64,000 nt of DNA from Ketobacter sp036337295 (GCA_036337295.1 JAYZEN010000009.1:248001-312000); one strand, 5' to 3'. Shown: positions 8,594 to 18,647, numbered from the stretch's first letter. The notes: generated by a model from the letters alone, not told the origin. Translations and numbers: made by a program.

Positions 8594-11446
8594 TCAGGAA
8601 ATGGTGACCATGATGCGCAGACCGTCCAGGCGATACTGGCTGTTCCGGGCCAGCAGCTCCAGGCCTTTTTCCAGGCGTTGATCCGCGGCTTGCAGGGCTT
8701 TGCTCTGGTCATCGGCTTGCGCCAGGGCCTGCAGGCGTTGGCGCTCGTTGTCCCAATAGGCGCGGAAGCGTTGCTGGGCCTGCTCCACCAGTTCCTGCTT
8801 GCGGGATTCCATAAGGCTGTTGCCTTTGTTGAGCATGTCCAGCACCGGGTCCTGGATTTCTTTGAGCATGGGGGTAATCAGGTCGCCTTTCACCCGTTTC
8901 AGTTGTTTGTCCAGGGCATCGGTGGTGACGGCCTTGCCGATGTCACGGCCCTGTTGGTCCAGCAGCAGGCGCACCGGGGTGGCGGGCAGCAGCTGGCCCA
9001 GTTGCAGCTCCGCGGGGGCGGGGCATTCCACAATGAACAGGGCCTCCAGCAGAATGGTGCCTTCCTTGATCTGCTTGTTTTTCAGCAGGCTCATGACGGA
9101 ACTGCCTTTGCCGCTGGTGATGATCATGTCCATGGCGTTACGCACCATGGGGTGATCCCAGCTGAGAAACTCGATGTCTTCCCGGCCCAGGGCCACGGCC
9201 CGGTCGTAGGTGGCGCTGAAGCCATCTTCCGGCAGGTTGGGGAAGCTGCTGTGTTCGAGGGAGGTGCCGGGCCGGATCAGGATGATGTCATCGGACAGGT
9301 CTTCCTCTTCCACACCGTAGACGCTGAACACCCGCTCCATGAAATCCTGCAGCTCGGGGTCGTTGTCGCTGTCCTTTACGGCATCGATGAGGGGCTCCAC
9401 ACTGTCATCACCGCGGGAGTGGATCTCCAGCAGGCGGTTGCGACCGTGCACAAAGCGCTCGTGCAGATCGGCGATGCGTTGGCGGGTAGCCTCCAGCAAG
9501 GGTTCCAGGGCATCTTCATCCGGACTGGCGATGGCGGCCTGGAAGTCCTGGCTCAGGTTCTCGAACACCACGCTGTGGGAGGCTTCGGTTTTGGTGAAAG
9601 CGGTAAAACCCTCGTCGTACCAGGTCAGCAGGTTTTCCTGATGGGTGCCCCCCAGGTAGGGTGTGTAGATCTGGATATCCTGCTGCTGGCCGATACGGTC
9701 CAGCCGGCCGATGCGTTGTTCCAGCAGATCGATGCTGGCGGGCAGGTCGAACATCACCAGGTGATGGCAGAACTGGAAGTTGCGGCCTTCGCTGCCGATT
9801 TCGGAACAGATCAGGGCCTGGGCGCCGTCCTCTTCCGAGGCGAACCAGGCGGCGCTGCGATCCCGTTCGATCAGGCTCAGGTCCTCGTGGAAGGCGCTGC
9901 ACTGAATGCCGCCCTTGAAATGCAGGTGGGCCTGCAGGGCGCAGGCTGTGTCCTTGTGGTGGCAGATCACCAGGAACTTGTCACTGCGGTTTTTCTTCAG
10001 GGTATCCAGCAGCCACTCGACCCGGGGGTCTTTGGCGATCCACTCCGGTTCCGGCAGATGCATTTCCGGATAGAGCTGGTCGAGAAAGCTTGCCAGCTGC
10101 AGGGTGGTATAGGCATCGGGGTTCTTGAGGCGGACCCGGGTCAGCTGCCGCTGGGGAAAGCCGCTGATGCTGGCCCGGGTATTACGGAACAGGGCGCGGC
10201 CGGTGCCGTGCTGGTCCAGCAGTCTCTGGGCCAGGGTGGTGGGGCCATGGCTGTCTTCCTGATTGTGCTCCAGCTGGTCGATGAGTTTGAGGCTGGAGTC
10301 GTCATTCAGCAATTGCTTGAGTTGGTCCAATTGCACGGTGGACAGGGGCTGGTGATCAATGAGCTGTTCCGCAATAAGGGCAATGTCATTGAAGCGGGCC
10401 TGCTGTTCCATAAAGCGGGGCAGGTCCTGGTAGCGCAGCGGGTCCAACAGATGCAATTGAGCGAAGTGGCTTTCGGGGCCTTCTTTCTCCGGCGTGGCTG
10501 TCAGCAGCAGCAGGCTCTTGGCCTTGAGACTGAACGCTTCCACCAGGCCATAGGCCGGGCTCGCGTTTTCAGGTTGCCAGGCCAGGTGGTGGGCTTCGTC
10601 CACGATCAGCAGATCCCAGGGGGAGTCCAGGGCGGTTTCGGCCCAGCGCGGGTGATTGAGCAGGAACTGGATCGAACACAGCACCAGCTGTTCGTACATG
10701 AAAGGGTTGTCGGTATCTTCCTGCTCGCAGAGGGCGTCGCACTGGTCATCGTCCAGCACCCGCACCGGCATGTTGAAACGGCGTCGCATTTCCACCAGCC
10801 ACTGGTGTACCAGGGAATCCGGCACCAGGATCAGCACCCGGTTGATGCGGCCGCTGATCAGCAATTGATGGGCAATGAGGCCGGCTTCGATGGTTTTTCC
10901 CAGGCCCACTTCGTCCGCCAGCATGACCCTGGCCTGGGCATGGCGGGTGACCGTTTGTGCAATGTGGAACTGGTGGGGAATGGGGTCCACCCGGGGGCCC
11001 ATAAAGCCTTTGGCCGGGTGCTGGTCATAGCGGGACAGCAATTCCCAGCTCTTCACCCGCATGCCGAAGGTCTTGTAGTGCTCAAAATGCCCCTGCAACA
11101 GCCGTTTCAGCGGTTCCGGCATACTGCTGCTGCCCTGCACCTGGCTTTCGCACAGGATTTTCACCTCACCGTTGTCGCTTTCCGCTTCGTAGAAATACAG
11201 CCCTTCCTCTTCGTGGCGGGTCAGCACCCGGTAGTTGGTGCCGTCGTCGGTTTCAATCATGTCCCGGGGATGGAACTCCAGGCGGGTAAGGGGCGCATTG
11301 GCCTGGGCATAGTTGCGCAGTTCTTCGGTGTTGGGGAAGAAAAGGGTGACGATACGTTCGTTCACCTGGGTCACAATGCCAATTCCCAGGTCGGTCTCCG
11401 CGGTGTTGGACCAGCGCTGGCCGACGTGAAATACCTGTTCGCTCAT
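8594..11446 (-). CDS. rapA: RapA (HepA), RNA polymerase-recycling Swi2/Snf2 ATPase
   Basis: A 950-residue protein of the usual RapA length. The N-terminal Tudor-like region begins FHVGQRWSN and continues with GIGIVTQV. The Snf2 helicase core shows Walker A ADEVGLGKTIEAGL, the DEAHH box, the TATP motif and the C-terminal-lobe motif EQRIGRLDRIGQ. RapA binds RNA polymerase and promotes recycling of core enzyme from stalled or post-termination complexes using ATP hydrolysis. rluA follows at once. The 132 bp upstream, towards the esterase, should contain the promoter. Confidence 0.95.
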   Translation of the reverse strand: MSEQVFHVGQRWSNTAETDLGIGIVTQVNERIVTLFFPNTEELRNYAQANAPLTRLEFHPRDMIETDDGTNYRVLTRHEEEGLYFYEAESDNGEVKILCESQVQGSSSMPEPLKRLLQGHFEHYKTFGMRVKSWELLSRYDQHPAKGFMGPRVDPIPHQFHIAQTVTRHAQARVMLADEVGLGKTIEAGLIAHQLLISGRINRVLILVPDSLVHQWLVEMRRRFNMPVRVLDDDQCDALCEQEDTDNPFMYEQLVLCSIQFLLNHPRWAETALDSPWDLLIVDEAHHLAWQPENASPAYGLVEAFSLKAKSLLLLTATPEKEGPESHFAQLHLLDPLRYQDLPRFMEQQARFNDIALIAEQLIDHQPLSTVQLDQLKQLLNDDSSLKLIDQLEHNQEDSHGPTTLAQRLLDQHGTGRALFRNTRASISGFPQRQLTRVRLKNPDAYTTLQLASFLDQLYPEMHLPEPEWIAKDPRVEWLLDTLKKNRSDKFLVICHHKDTACALQAHLHFKGGIQCSAFHEDLSLIERDRSAAWFASEEDGAQALICSEIGSEGRNFQFCHHLVMFDLPASIDLLEQRIGRLDRIGQQQDIQIYTPYLGGTHQENLLTWYDEGFTAFTKTEASHSVVFENLSQDFQAAIASPDEDALEPLLEATRQRIADLHERFVHGRNRLLEIHSRGDDSVEPLIDAVKDSDNDPELQDFMERVFSVYGVEEEDLSDDIILIRPGTSLEHSSFPNLPEDGFSATYDRAVALGREDIEFLSWDHPMVRNAMDMIITSGKGSSVMSLLKNKQIKEGTILLEALFIVECPAPAELQLGQLLPATPVRLLLDQQGRDIGKAVTTDALDKQLKRVKGDLITPMLKEIQDPVLDMLNKGNSLMESRKQELVEQAQQRFRAYWDNERQRLQALAQADDQSKALQAADQRLEKGLELLARNSQYRLDGLRIMVTIS

Positions 11447-11538
11447 GGTACTGACTGTCTCCGGAAAAATGCTGCGCGGTATTCTAACAAAGTCGGGATG
11501 GGATTTCAGAAGGATATGCTGTTGAGTCCGCTTTGCAC

Positions 11539-11568
11539 TTCAGGCCAACACGCGCTGGTTGGCCTGAA
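11539..11568. terminator. Hairpin downstream of the esterase gene (no U-run)
   Basis: TTCAGGCCAAC (11539-11549) pairs perfectly with GTTGGCCTGAA (11558-11568). It lies 10 bp beyond the esterase stop on the minus strand and about 90 bp upstream of the rapA start. No T-tract follows on either strand, so the terminator call is tentative. Confidence 0.4.
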
Positions 11569-11578
11569 GCCCGGCGGG

Positions 11579-13117
11579 CTATAGCACCCCTTCCCACAAG
11601 GGGGCTGAGGCCGCAAATGGGTCAGTATGCAGTTGCGGGCTTTCGCCAAAGCACATGACTTGGCGGCTTTCGTCGTCAAAGGCGTGCCACTTGCCCACGC
11701 CGTCGGTACTGGGGTCCGACGAGCGGGCGAAGGCAATCCAGCAGTTCTGCACAATGGTGCTGAGCTTGGCCGCACCGGGGTCGGCACCACACAGGTATTG
11801 GGCTGCGGGGGTATCTGTGCAACCGAACACCAGGGGAATATCGCTGGCGTGGCAGGCGCCGAAGCCGCCTTTATCCCAGTTGAACTGGAATACGAAAGCG
11901 TTCCGGTTGTGCTCGCTGTGGGCCTCCGCCATGCGCAAGGTGGGAATCCGGAACATGCGATCCCCTTCAAAGGCACTGTAAATGTCGGCCAGGGAGCTGG
12001 ATTCCCGCGAACCCTGTACGACTTTCTCGTACAGGTTGGCAGCCCGTTCGCCCATGCCCGGTACACTTTTCTCCAGCAGTGCGATGAGATCTGATTTTTC
12101 CACCTCATGCACGTTGCCGGGGGCAAATAACCCTTCCGTGCCGGGTAAGCTCAGGAACAGGTTCCATTCATCCCGGGTGCACCCCACCAAAATGGGAATG
12201 TCTTTGGCTTCCCCCTGTTGGATGGCCGACAGCGGGGTCTGAGGCAGGATAGTGCCATCCACCACCGGCAGCAGGACCATACCGGTTTGACGAACTTCTT
12301 GACTGAACGGCCCGCGGTTGAAGGACATTCGCGTGAGTTGGCGTTGGGCTTTGATGATCTGATCCGGGCTCAGTCGCCACAGCCGCTCCGGGTTGGCCGG
12401 GTCGATATCGGTGATCTCCAGGAACTTGCGGCCGATTTCGGTGGCTTCGTGGCGGGTCAATACCTGATCGGCAGCCCCACTCTGGATAATGGCCCGTTTG
12501 AACAGGCCGCGGGCAGCCGGGGTGGCCAACAGGGTGGCGATGGACATGCCGCCGGCGGATTCACCGAACACCGTGACGTCCTCCGGGTTGCCCCCGAACG
12601 CGCCGATGTTGTCCTTGACCCAGCGCAGGGCTTCCATTTGGTCCAGTAAGCCGTTGTTGGCACTGATGTTGTGGTCGGAGCCGATCAGGTCGTTCAGGTA
12701 GATATAGCCCAGGGCCCCCAGGCGATAGTTGATGGACACCACGACTACATCACCGTTCACGGCGAGGTTTTTGCCGTTGTAGATAAGCTGAGAGCCCGAA
12801 CCGGTGAGAAAGCCCCCACCGTGAATCCACACCATCACCGGGCGCTTCTTGTCATCGCAGGTGGGGGTCCAGATGTTCAGGTGCAGGCAGTCTTCGCTGG
12901 TTTGGGTAATGCCGAAAAGGGGAATGTGGTCCTGAGGAGCGGAGTCGCCGAAACGATCGGCTTTGAAGGGTTCATCGAAGGGGAGCAGGGGCTCCGGTGC
13001 TTTGAATCGGGAAACCCCGATGGGCTGTTCGGCGTAAGGGATGCCTCGAAATTCCTGATAACCTTCCCGCTGAAGCCCGATAATTTCGCCGCAGGGCGCG
13101 TACACGCTGACCGACAT
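11579..13117 (-). CDS. Type B carboxylesterase
   Basis: A 512-residue alpha/beta-hydrolase of the carboxylesterase/cholinesterase family. The N-terminal signature EDCLHLNIWTP, the oxyanion loop HGGGFLTGSG and the nucleophile elbow GESAGGMS are all present, as is FRGIPYAEQPIG near the start. No signal peptide is visible, so it is probably cytoplasmic. It should hydrolyse carboxylic esters; the natural substrate is unknown. It is divergent from an Old Yellow Enzyme gene (13283) across about 165 bp, so the two might be co-regulated, though no nearby regulator is seen. Confidence 0.92.
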   Translation of the reverse strand: MSVSVYAPCGEIIGLQREGYQEFRGIPYAEQPIGVSRFKAPEPLLPFDEPFKADRFGDSAPQDHIPLFGITQTSEDCLHLNIWTPTCDDKKRPVMVWIHGGGFLTGSGSQLIYNGKNLAVNGDVVVVSINYRLGALGYIYLNDLIGSDHNISANNGLLDQMEALRWVKDNIGAFGGNPEDVTVFGESAGGMSIATLLATPAARGLFKRAIIQSGAADQVLTRHEATEIGRKFLEITDIDPANPERLWRLSPDQIIKAQRQLTRMSFNRGPFSQEVRQTGMVLLPVVDGTILPQTPLSAIQQGEAKDIPILVGCTRDEWNLFLSLPGTEGLFAPGNVHEVEKSDLIALLEKSVPGMGERAANLYEKVVQGSRESSSLADIYSAFEGDRMFRIPTLRMAEAHSEHNRNAFVFQFNWDKGGFGACHASDIPLVFGCTDTPAAQYLCGADPGAAKLSTIVQNCWIAFARSSDPSTDGVGKWHAFDDESRQVMCFGESPQLHTDPFAASAPLWEGVL

Positions 13118-13282
13118 AGAGTTTCCTGTTATTGAGTGTGAGTAACTTGTGGGTTTCCGTAATCGCCATAACAGGGTGATTTCGGCAATATTTGCCCTGT
13201 AATTGACGTTTATCCCCTTTCAGCTTGAATGGGGTTCCCTCATAAAATACTGGCTCCACTCCATTGCAATAGAGAGACAAGC

Positions 13283-14413
13283 ATGAGCCAACTGGCACCG
13301 ACCCGGTCCGTTTCCACTTTGTTCCGGCCTATCCAGTGCAAAACACTGCAACTGCGCAACCGCATCGTGATGGCCCCTATGACCCGCAACATGTCCCCGG
13401 GCTATGTGCCCAATGACAAAGTGGTAGCTTACTACCGTCGCCGTGCTGAGAACAATGTAGGGCTCATTATTACCGAAGGCACTACCGTTGGCCAAGTAGC
13501 GTCCAATGGTTATGAAGGCGTCCCGGCGTTTCACGGCGATGAGGCCCTGGCCGGCTGGCAGCAGGTGGTGGCGGCGGTTCATGCCGCCGGGGGCAAGATT
13601 GCGCCGCAGCTGTGGCACGTGGGTGCGGTACGTCGACCGGGCGTTGGGCCCGATCCGGACGTACCGGGTATGGGGCCGTCGGGTATTTCTTCAGCGGGCA
13701 AGCGTAAAGCTCACGCCATGACCGAGCAGGAGGTGCAGGATTGTATTGATGCCTTTGCCCAGGCCGCGGCGGACGCCGAGCGTATCGGGTGCGATGCCAT
13801 CGAATTGCACGGCGCCCATGGCTACCTGATTGACCAGTTCTTTTGGGATGTAACCAACGAGCGTACCGACCGCTGGGGTGGCTCCTTTGAGAAGCGCAGC
13901 CAGTTCGCCATCGATATCCTGCAGGCGGTGCGCAAACGGGTGAGCGCGGATTTTCCGGTGATCTTCCGCTTCTCCCAGTGGAAACAGCAGGATTATTCAG
14001 CTCGTTTGGTGGATACCCCTGAGCAATTGGAGCAGTTCCTGCTGCCTCTGTCGGAAGCCGGGGTGGATATTTTTCATGCCAGCCAGCGGCGTTTCTGGGA
14101 GCCCGAATTTGAAGGCTCCAACCTGAATCTGGCCGGCTGGACCAAAAAAATCACCGGTAAGCCCACTATATCCGTGGGTAGCGTGGGGCTGAACGTAGAT
14201 TTTCTGGACGGCACCCTGGCCCCCAAGCCTATGGACAATATTGGGCAGCGCGGCATTGATGACCTGCTGGAGCGTATGGAGCACGACGAGTTCGACATGA
14301 TTGCGGTGGGGCGCGCCTTGCTGCAGGACCCTGAATGGGTGACCAAGGTGGAGCAGGGCCGTTTCAACGAGCTGGAAGATTTCGTCAAGGAGTCGGTGGC
14401 GAAGCTGTATTGA
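13283..14413 (+). CDS. Old Yellow Enzyme family NADH:flavin oxidoreductase
   Basis: A 376-residue FMN-dependent TIM-barrel enzyme. The substrate-binding His pair appears in IELHGAHGYLIDQFFWD, followed by NERTDRWGGS. The C-terminal MIAVGRALLQDPEW is typical of the family. These enzymes reduce activated C=C bonds or nitro compounds using NAD(P)H. The start MSQLAP at 13283 is chosen over an in-frame ATG at 13229 because AGAGAG lies upstream of it and homologues begin here. The exact substrate is unknown. It converges on the histidine kinase gene with a 14-bp gap. Confidence 0.9.
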   Translation: MSQLAPTRSVSTLFRPIQCKTLQLRNRIVMAPMTRNMSPGYVPNDKVVAYYRRRAENNVGLIITEGTTVGQVASNGYEGVPAFHGDEALAGWQQVVAAVHAAGGKIAPQLWHVGAVRRPGVGPDPDVPGMGPSGISSAGKRKAHAMTEQEVQDCIDAFAQAAADAERIGCDAIELHGAHGYLIDQFFWDVTNERTDRWGGSFEKRSQFAIDILQAVRKRVSADFPVIFRFSQWKQQDYSARLVDTPEQLEQFLLPLSEAGVDIFHASQRRFWEPEFEGSNLNLAGWTKKITGKPTISVGSVGLNVDFLDGTLAPKPMDNIGQRGIDDLLERMEHDEFDMIAVGRALLQDPEWVTKVEQGRFNELEDFVKESVAKLY

Positions 14414-14427
14414 GCCTGTTTGGGGCG

Positions 14428-16011
14428 TCAGTCCAATTGATCCAGCCATTCGAGAAGTTGTTTGAAACGATACTGTTGAATGAATGGCTGGATACGTCGC
14501 AGGAATTCCCGGTGGTTGGGTTGTTGCTCCAGTTCGCTTAACAAAGTACGAATGCCCAGCACGTTGTGCCGCTTGGCCAGTTCTCTCAATTGCTCCAGCC
14601 AGGCGGAATCCGGTAATACCAGAGGCGCTTCGGTTGGGGCACTGTCCGGGACTGCCGCCATGGCCTGTTCCCCGACGACGGGGACGTCGATGTTAAACCA
14701 GAATGAACTGCCTTCACCCACCTTGCTCGCCACCTGCAGCGAGGAGTCCATGATGGTAAGGAAACGTTGGCTGATGGCGAGGCCTAGACCAGTGCCTTCC
14801 GCCCGGGTTATGGCGTTATCCAGTTGGTGGAAAGGGATGAAAATATCCCGCAGCTGTTTGCGATTGATGCCGATCCCGCTGTCTTCAACGCTGAATCGCA
14901 GCCGGGTCAGATCACCGGCCCGGGAGGAAAGTTTTTGCACTCGAAAGCAGATGGTGCCGGTCGCAGTGAACTTGACCGCATTGCTTAACAGATTCAGTAA
15001 AATCTGACGCAGTCGCTTTTCATCCGCCACGATACAGGCGGGAAGTTGCTCATCAAACTCGTGGACAAACTTGAGCCCTTTGAGCTGGGTCTTCACGCGG
15101 ATCATTTCCACCAGTGTGCACAGGAATTTTGCCAGGTCGATTTCGGCCGGGTGCAACACCATGGACTCTTCGTTGGCGCGGGAAAACTCCAGAATATCAT
15201 TGATCATCAATAGCAGGTGATCGGCACTGCGGTCGATGGTTTCGATGCCCTGACGGTGGTGCTGCATCAGGTGCTGGTCCTGTTTGTATAACTGGGTGTA
15301 GCCCATAATCGCATTTAGTGGTGTGCGCAGTTCGTGTGTCACGTTGGCCATGAATCGGGTTTTGGCCTGGTCGGAAGCTTCCACTACCCGCTTTGCTGCA
15401 TGCAATCGATGAAAAATGATGGATACCATAATCCAGATAATCAGTACGAGGATCAGCACCATGCTGGATTCTGCGAACAGCCTGGGTTTCATTTCGGCAA
15501 TCAGGGATTGGTAGTATCCGCCGCTGATATTGAAGCCGGCGACCCCCAGGATGTCCCCTTTGCCACTGGTTAACAGGATGTCAGAGTGGAAGCAGGCATC
15601 GCAGCTTTCACCTTCCAGAACGTCCAGCGAACCTTCAGGTACTGCCACGGTGTCGTAGTCAATTTGGAGGGACAGTTGTCGAATAAAGCGTTCGCCAATG
15701 GCAGGGTCTTCCACGATCAGCATTTTTTGCACGGTTTCGCGGATGGCCTGAGGCAATAGGGGGGCAGGGGTGCGTTCCAGAATCTCCACCAGCACAGCAG
15801 ACTGGGATTCTGCCAGCACCTGGGCTTGGGTTGCCGCGGCTTTGTACAGTCTGGGCTGCTGGGTGTTCTGCCAAAAATGATCGGTGGACCAGAGAAACAA
15901 TGCGATCAGCAAAATAAAGAAAGTACTGATCAAAAGCTGGGTGTACAGCGCTGCGAACTTCTGCTGGCGCCTGAGCCAGGCTCTTACCCGCGATCGGTAT
16001 CCGTTATTCAT
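14428..16011 (-). CDS. Membrane sensor histidine kinase of the receptor-YfiR-GGDEF operon
   Basis: A 527-residue kinase: membrane helix (about 24-41), extracytoplasmic domain (about 42-183), second helix (about 184-200), HisKA with phospho-acceptor H226 (VTHELRTPLN), and HATPase_c with DSGIGI and GTGLGLAIS. A C-terminal helical tail (about 445-527) has no receiver domain. The extracytoplasmic domain contains CDAC (137-140); this is not a CxxCH heme motif but could be redox- or metal-active. The start overlaps the YfiR-like gene stop by eight bases, and this is the last gene of the operon. The most likely partner is the receiver-GGDEF protein encoded first in the operon. Confidence 0.9.
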   Translation of the reverse strand: MNNGYRSRVRAWLRRQQKFAALYTQLLISTFFILLIALFLWSTDHFWQNTQQPRLYKAAATQAQVLAESQSAVLVEILERTPAPLLPQAIRETVQKMLIVEDPAIGERFIRQLSLQIDYDTVAVPEGSLDVLEGESCDACFHSDILLTSGKGDILGVAGFNISGGYYQSLIAEMKPRLFAESSMVLILVLIIWIMVSIIFHRLHAAKRVVEASDQAKTRFMANVTHELRTPLNAIMGYTQLYKQDQHLMQHHRQGIETIDRSADHLLLMINDILEFSRANEESMVLHPAEIDLAKFLCTLVEMIRVKTQLKGLKFVHEFDEQLPACIVADEKRLRQILLNLLSNAVKFTATGTICFRVQKLSSRAGDLTRLRFSVEDSGIGINRKQLRDIFIPFHQLDNAITRAEGTGLGLAISQRFLTIMDSSLQVASKVGEGSSFWFNIDVPVVGEQAMAAVPDSAPTEAPLVLPDSAWLEQLRELAKRHNVLGIRTLLSELEQQPNHREFLRRIQPFIQQYRFKQLLEWLDQLD

Positions 16012-16573
16012 AGTGTTTGGCCACCTTCAGGTAAAAGGCCTTAATCTGGAACTTGCCTCGCTCCAGTGTCTTCATATTAATGAGCGGGCGCACCGTGGCC
16101 TGAACCGAAATACCTGCCAGAATGCCCTCTTCAACGTCACCTTCATAGGGCGAAAAAATAATGACCCGATGTTCAATGCTGTAGTTCACCAGAACCTTTC
16201 GTTCATCTTCATTGAGCGGTTGGCTTATAAACAGGGCGGCGGGTTCAGGGTTGGTTTGCTGCAGGATTTGTTGGATGTTGGCCGCGCGAACAACCACGGG
16301 AACGCCGTTTACTGTGGTGAACGTTTCTTGTAATTTCTGTTGGTGATCACGGGCGACGGTTTCGTCATTGGCGTAAGTCAGGATTACCAGTAGCTGCTGG
16401 TCCTGTATCTTGGAGTTAATCTGCAGATCCGCATTCACAAAGGTCCGGAACAGCTTCAACCCCACTTCCGCCCGTCGCTGAATAAACTCATCGGCGAAGA
16501 CAGGGTGATGGGGTAAAAGAAGCAGCAACGTGATCAGCATTTTTCTGATCAGAAGCCACCGGTAGCTGTTCAT
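16004..16573 (-). CDS. YfiR-like (DUF4154) periplasmic protein
   Basis: A 189-residue exported protein with a signal peptide (about 1-28, ending VFA) and a mature domain resembling the YfiR/DUF4154 family. In Pseudomonas, YfiR represses the diguanylate cyclase YfiN from the periplasm. The match is a family-level judgement from length, position and the C-terminal pattern (AGISVQ... LKVAKHYE). The start at 16573 (MNSYRW) is preferred because AGGA lies at the right distance; in-frame ATGs at 16579 and 16585 are alternatives. It lies between a TonB-dependent receptor and a histidine kinase and probably relays a periplasmic signal. Confidence 0.7.
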   Translation of the reverse strand: MNSYRWLLIRKMLITLLLLLPHHPVFADEFIQRRAEVGLKLFRTFVNADLQINSKIQDQQLLVILTYANDETVARDHQQKLQETFTTVNGVPVVVRAANIQQILQQTNPEPAALFISQPLNEDERKVLVNYSIEHRVIIFSPYEGDVEEGILAGISVQATVRPLINMKTLERGKFQIKAFYLKVAKHYE

Positions 16574-16598
16574 GCTCATCCTCATCGCATCAGCGGTG

Positions 16599-18647
16599 TT
16601 AATCGAAGTTGTAGGTCAATTGCAATCTGCCGGAACGACCACCCTGGGGCAGCCCGTAGGGATACTGGGAAGGGTTCGCGAGCACGCTGTATTCGCGGTC
16701 GGTCAGGTTGTGGATGCTGGCCATCATTGAAAGTGACTTGATCCCAGCCAGTTGTTCCAGGCTGAGGCAGTAATCCAGGGTGGTATAAGGGTCGAATTCT
16801 GGCTGCCGGTTGGGGCGGATGCTGTCCCAGCCTTCCTGAGTGCCGGTGTATCTGATCCAGATGGAGTGATGTTGCTGCGGAGATGGGCTCCAGCGCAGTC
16901 CCAGGTTAGCGAGCCAGCCTACGGACCCCACCAGTGTCCCGTCCGTATCGAGATGGTCTTCAGCGTCGGCATAGGATAGGTTCGACTGCCATTGCCAATT
17001 GCGATTGATCTGTTGTTCCCATTCCAGTTCCAGCCCTGAACTGGTCACGTCGCCGCGGTTGCGCCAGCGGGGAGGGCGTCCTGGTTGCAGGTAGAACTCG
17101 ATAAGATCACTGATTTCTGTATAGAACAGAGTGGAGCGAAAGGTACTGTTAATGCCGTTGTATAAATAGGACAACTCAGTGGTTTTTAGCGTTTCCGCAT
17201 CCAGGGGAGTGTAAATCAAACCAGGAACGGTATCCGGGCCTGGGTTCTGATCCGCCAGCGTGGGGGGGCGGAATGCTTCGGCGTACTGGAATTTAAAAAC
17301 ATGGTGATCGTTGCCACGCCACACCATCGCCAATCGGGGGGAAGTGGCATCACCCCAGTCATCATAGTCATCCAGGCGGGCACCCAGGGTCAGTTCAAGG
17401 TCGTCAAGTATCTGCCATTGGTCCTGCACCGTGGCGCTGGTCAAGCGTCGCTCGGAGCCGGCCAGCACCAGGGCGTAATCCGCGCCGGGATCGAATGGGT
17501 CCAGTCCATCCGGATATAAGGTGATTGATGAGGCGGTCACTTCGCTGTGCACCTGACTCAACTCAATGTAGATCTGGTGATTTTGGAAGCCATCCCAATG
17601 GGCGTAGAGCCGGGCGCGTCTTGATTCATCTTCGTTTTCGTCCTGACGGAACTGGTTCCTCTGGATCGGTGGGCGGCCAGGCGGGGTCGCGCCAGCCGGT
17701 ATCGGCAGGTAGGTTGCGTAGGCCAGTTCAGTCTGCAGGAAACCGAAGTTCAAACCCAGCCTGAAATCTTGTGACAGACGCCAGGATTTATCGAAATCCA
17801 GGTTGATGATCTGCTCCTCCCTGGGCTCACGGTCTTCCGGCATGGCCGCATTGCGGCCGTACCATCCGCCCCGCTCCACGTCGGCGAGGTGGAGGCGGAT
17901 ACGGTAGCCCTGGTAGTCACCGTCCAGAAACACTACATTGCCCTCTTCATGGTCGTAAATGTCTCCAGGAGAAAAGCCGATGTTCTGATTTGAAAAGTTG
18001 TCGACATCGGTGTGCCGGCCGCTGTTGTCCTGCTCCCAATGGCTGAGATTGGCGGCCACGGTGACCCCGGAATCGAACTGATGCCGCACCATGCCGTCGG
18101 CCTGGCGGTACTGGTCATTGCCAGTGGCGATCGCCGCCTGATTGCCTTCTTTCGTCAGAATGTTGATAACACCGGAAAAGGCAAATTCCCCATACAACGA
18201 CGATCCGGGCCCCCGGATAATTTCAATACGCTCCACCTGTGTGAGCGGTAGTCGCATCAGCCAGTCGGTGGACCCATCCACCGGGCGGTTCACAGGCACA
18301 CCATTGATCATCATTTTCAGATTGTTGGCGGTGAGGCTGGCACCTACGCCCCTGACGATGGTGACATAGTCGCCAGCATTATTGGCGGTGATATAGAAAC
18401 CGGCCACGGTGTTCAGCGCCTGGGCCACAGTGTTGGCTCCATAGGCCTGCATTTGGCTACCGTGCAGAACGGTGACCATGCCCGGCACATAGTCGGCGTT
18501 CATTTTGCTTTGGGTGGCCAGCTCCGTTTCCTGGTCGAGCAAGGTGAGCAGGGCCAGCAGTTCACCCTCTTCGGTAATGGAGTCGGCCCAAACGGATGAG
18601 GCCAGTAGCGACAGAAACAAGTGGACTTTGATGGCGTGATGTCTCAT
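16599..18647 (-). CDS. TonB-dependent outer-membrane receptor
   Basis: A 682-residue protein: signal peptide (about 1-22), an N-terminal stretch ETELATQSKMNADYVPG typical of one receptor subfamily, a plug domain with the IEIIRGPGSSLYGEFAFSGVINI signature region, and a C-terminal beta-barrel ending in an aromatic-containing strand (QLTYNFD). No STN secretin-like domain is seen, so it is not a FecA-type sigma-regulator transducer. The start ATG 18645-18647 follows GGGAG; a TTG 33 bp upstream is in frame. It lies second in the operon, downstream of receiver-GGDEF. The imported or sensed ligand is unknown; no siderophore or B12 genes are nearby. Confidence 0.9.
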   Translation of the reverse strand: MRHHAIKVHLFLSLLASSVWADSITEEGELLALLTLLDQETELATQSKMNADYVPGMVTVLHGSQMQAYGANTVAQALNTVAGFYITANNAGDYVTIVRGVGASLTANNLKMMINGVPVNRPVDGSTDWLMRLPLTQVERIEIIRGPGSSLYGEFAFSGVINILTKEGNQAAIATGNDQYRQADGMVRHQFDSGVTVAANLSHWEQDNSGRHTDVDNFSNQNIGFSPGDIYDHEEGNVVFLDGDYQGYRIRLHLADVERGGWYGRNAAMPEDREPREEQIINLDFDKSWRLSQDFRLGLNFGFLQTELAYATYLPIPAGATPPGRPPIQRNQFRQDENEDESRRARLYAHWDGFQNHQIYIELSQVHSEVTASSITLYPDGLDPFDPGADYALVLAGSERRLTSATVQDQWQILDDLELTLGARLDDYDDWGDATSPRLAMVWRGNDHHVFKFQYAEAFRPPTLADQNPGPDTVPGLIYTPLDAETLKTTELSYLYNGINSTFRSTLFYTEISDLIEFYLQPGRPPRWRNRGDVTSSGLELEWEQQINRNWQWQSNLSYADAEDHLDTDGTLVGSVGWLANLGLRWSPSPQQHHSIWIRYTGTQEGWDSIRPNRQPEFDPYTTLDYCLSLEQLAGIKSLSMMASIHNLTDREYSVLANPSQYPYGLPQGGRSGRLQLTYNFD

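Noticed and set aside
7916..11584. Very long plus-strand open frame of 1222 codons opposite rluA and rapA
   Set aside because: It is the complement of two well-recognised genes in minus frames; the translation is low-complexity Gln/Gly/His-rich and has no start site or domain.
15592..15603. Heme-binding CxxCH in the histidine kinase
   Set aside because: The sequence is CDACFH: the His is one residue too far, so a c-type heme site is not supported.
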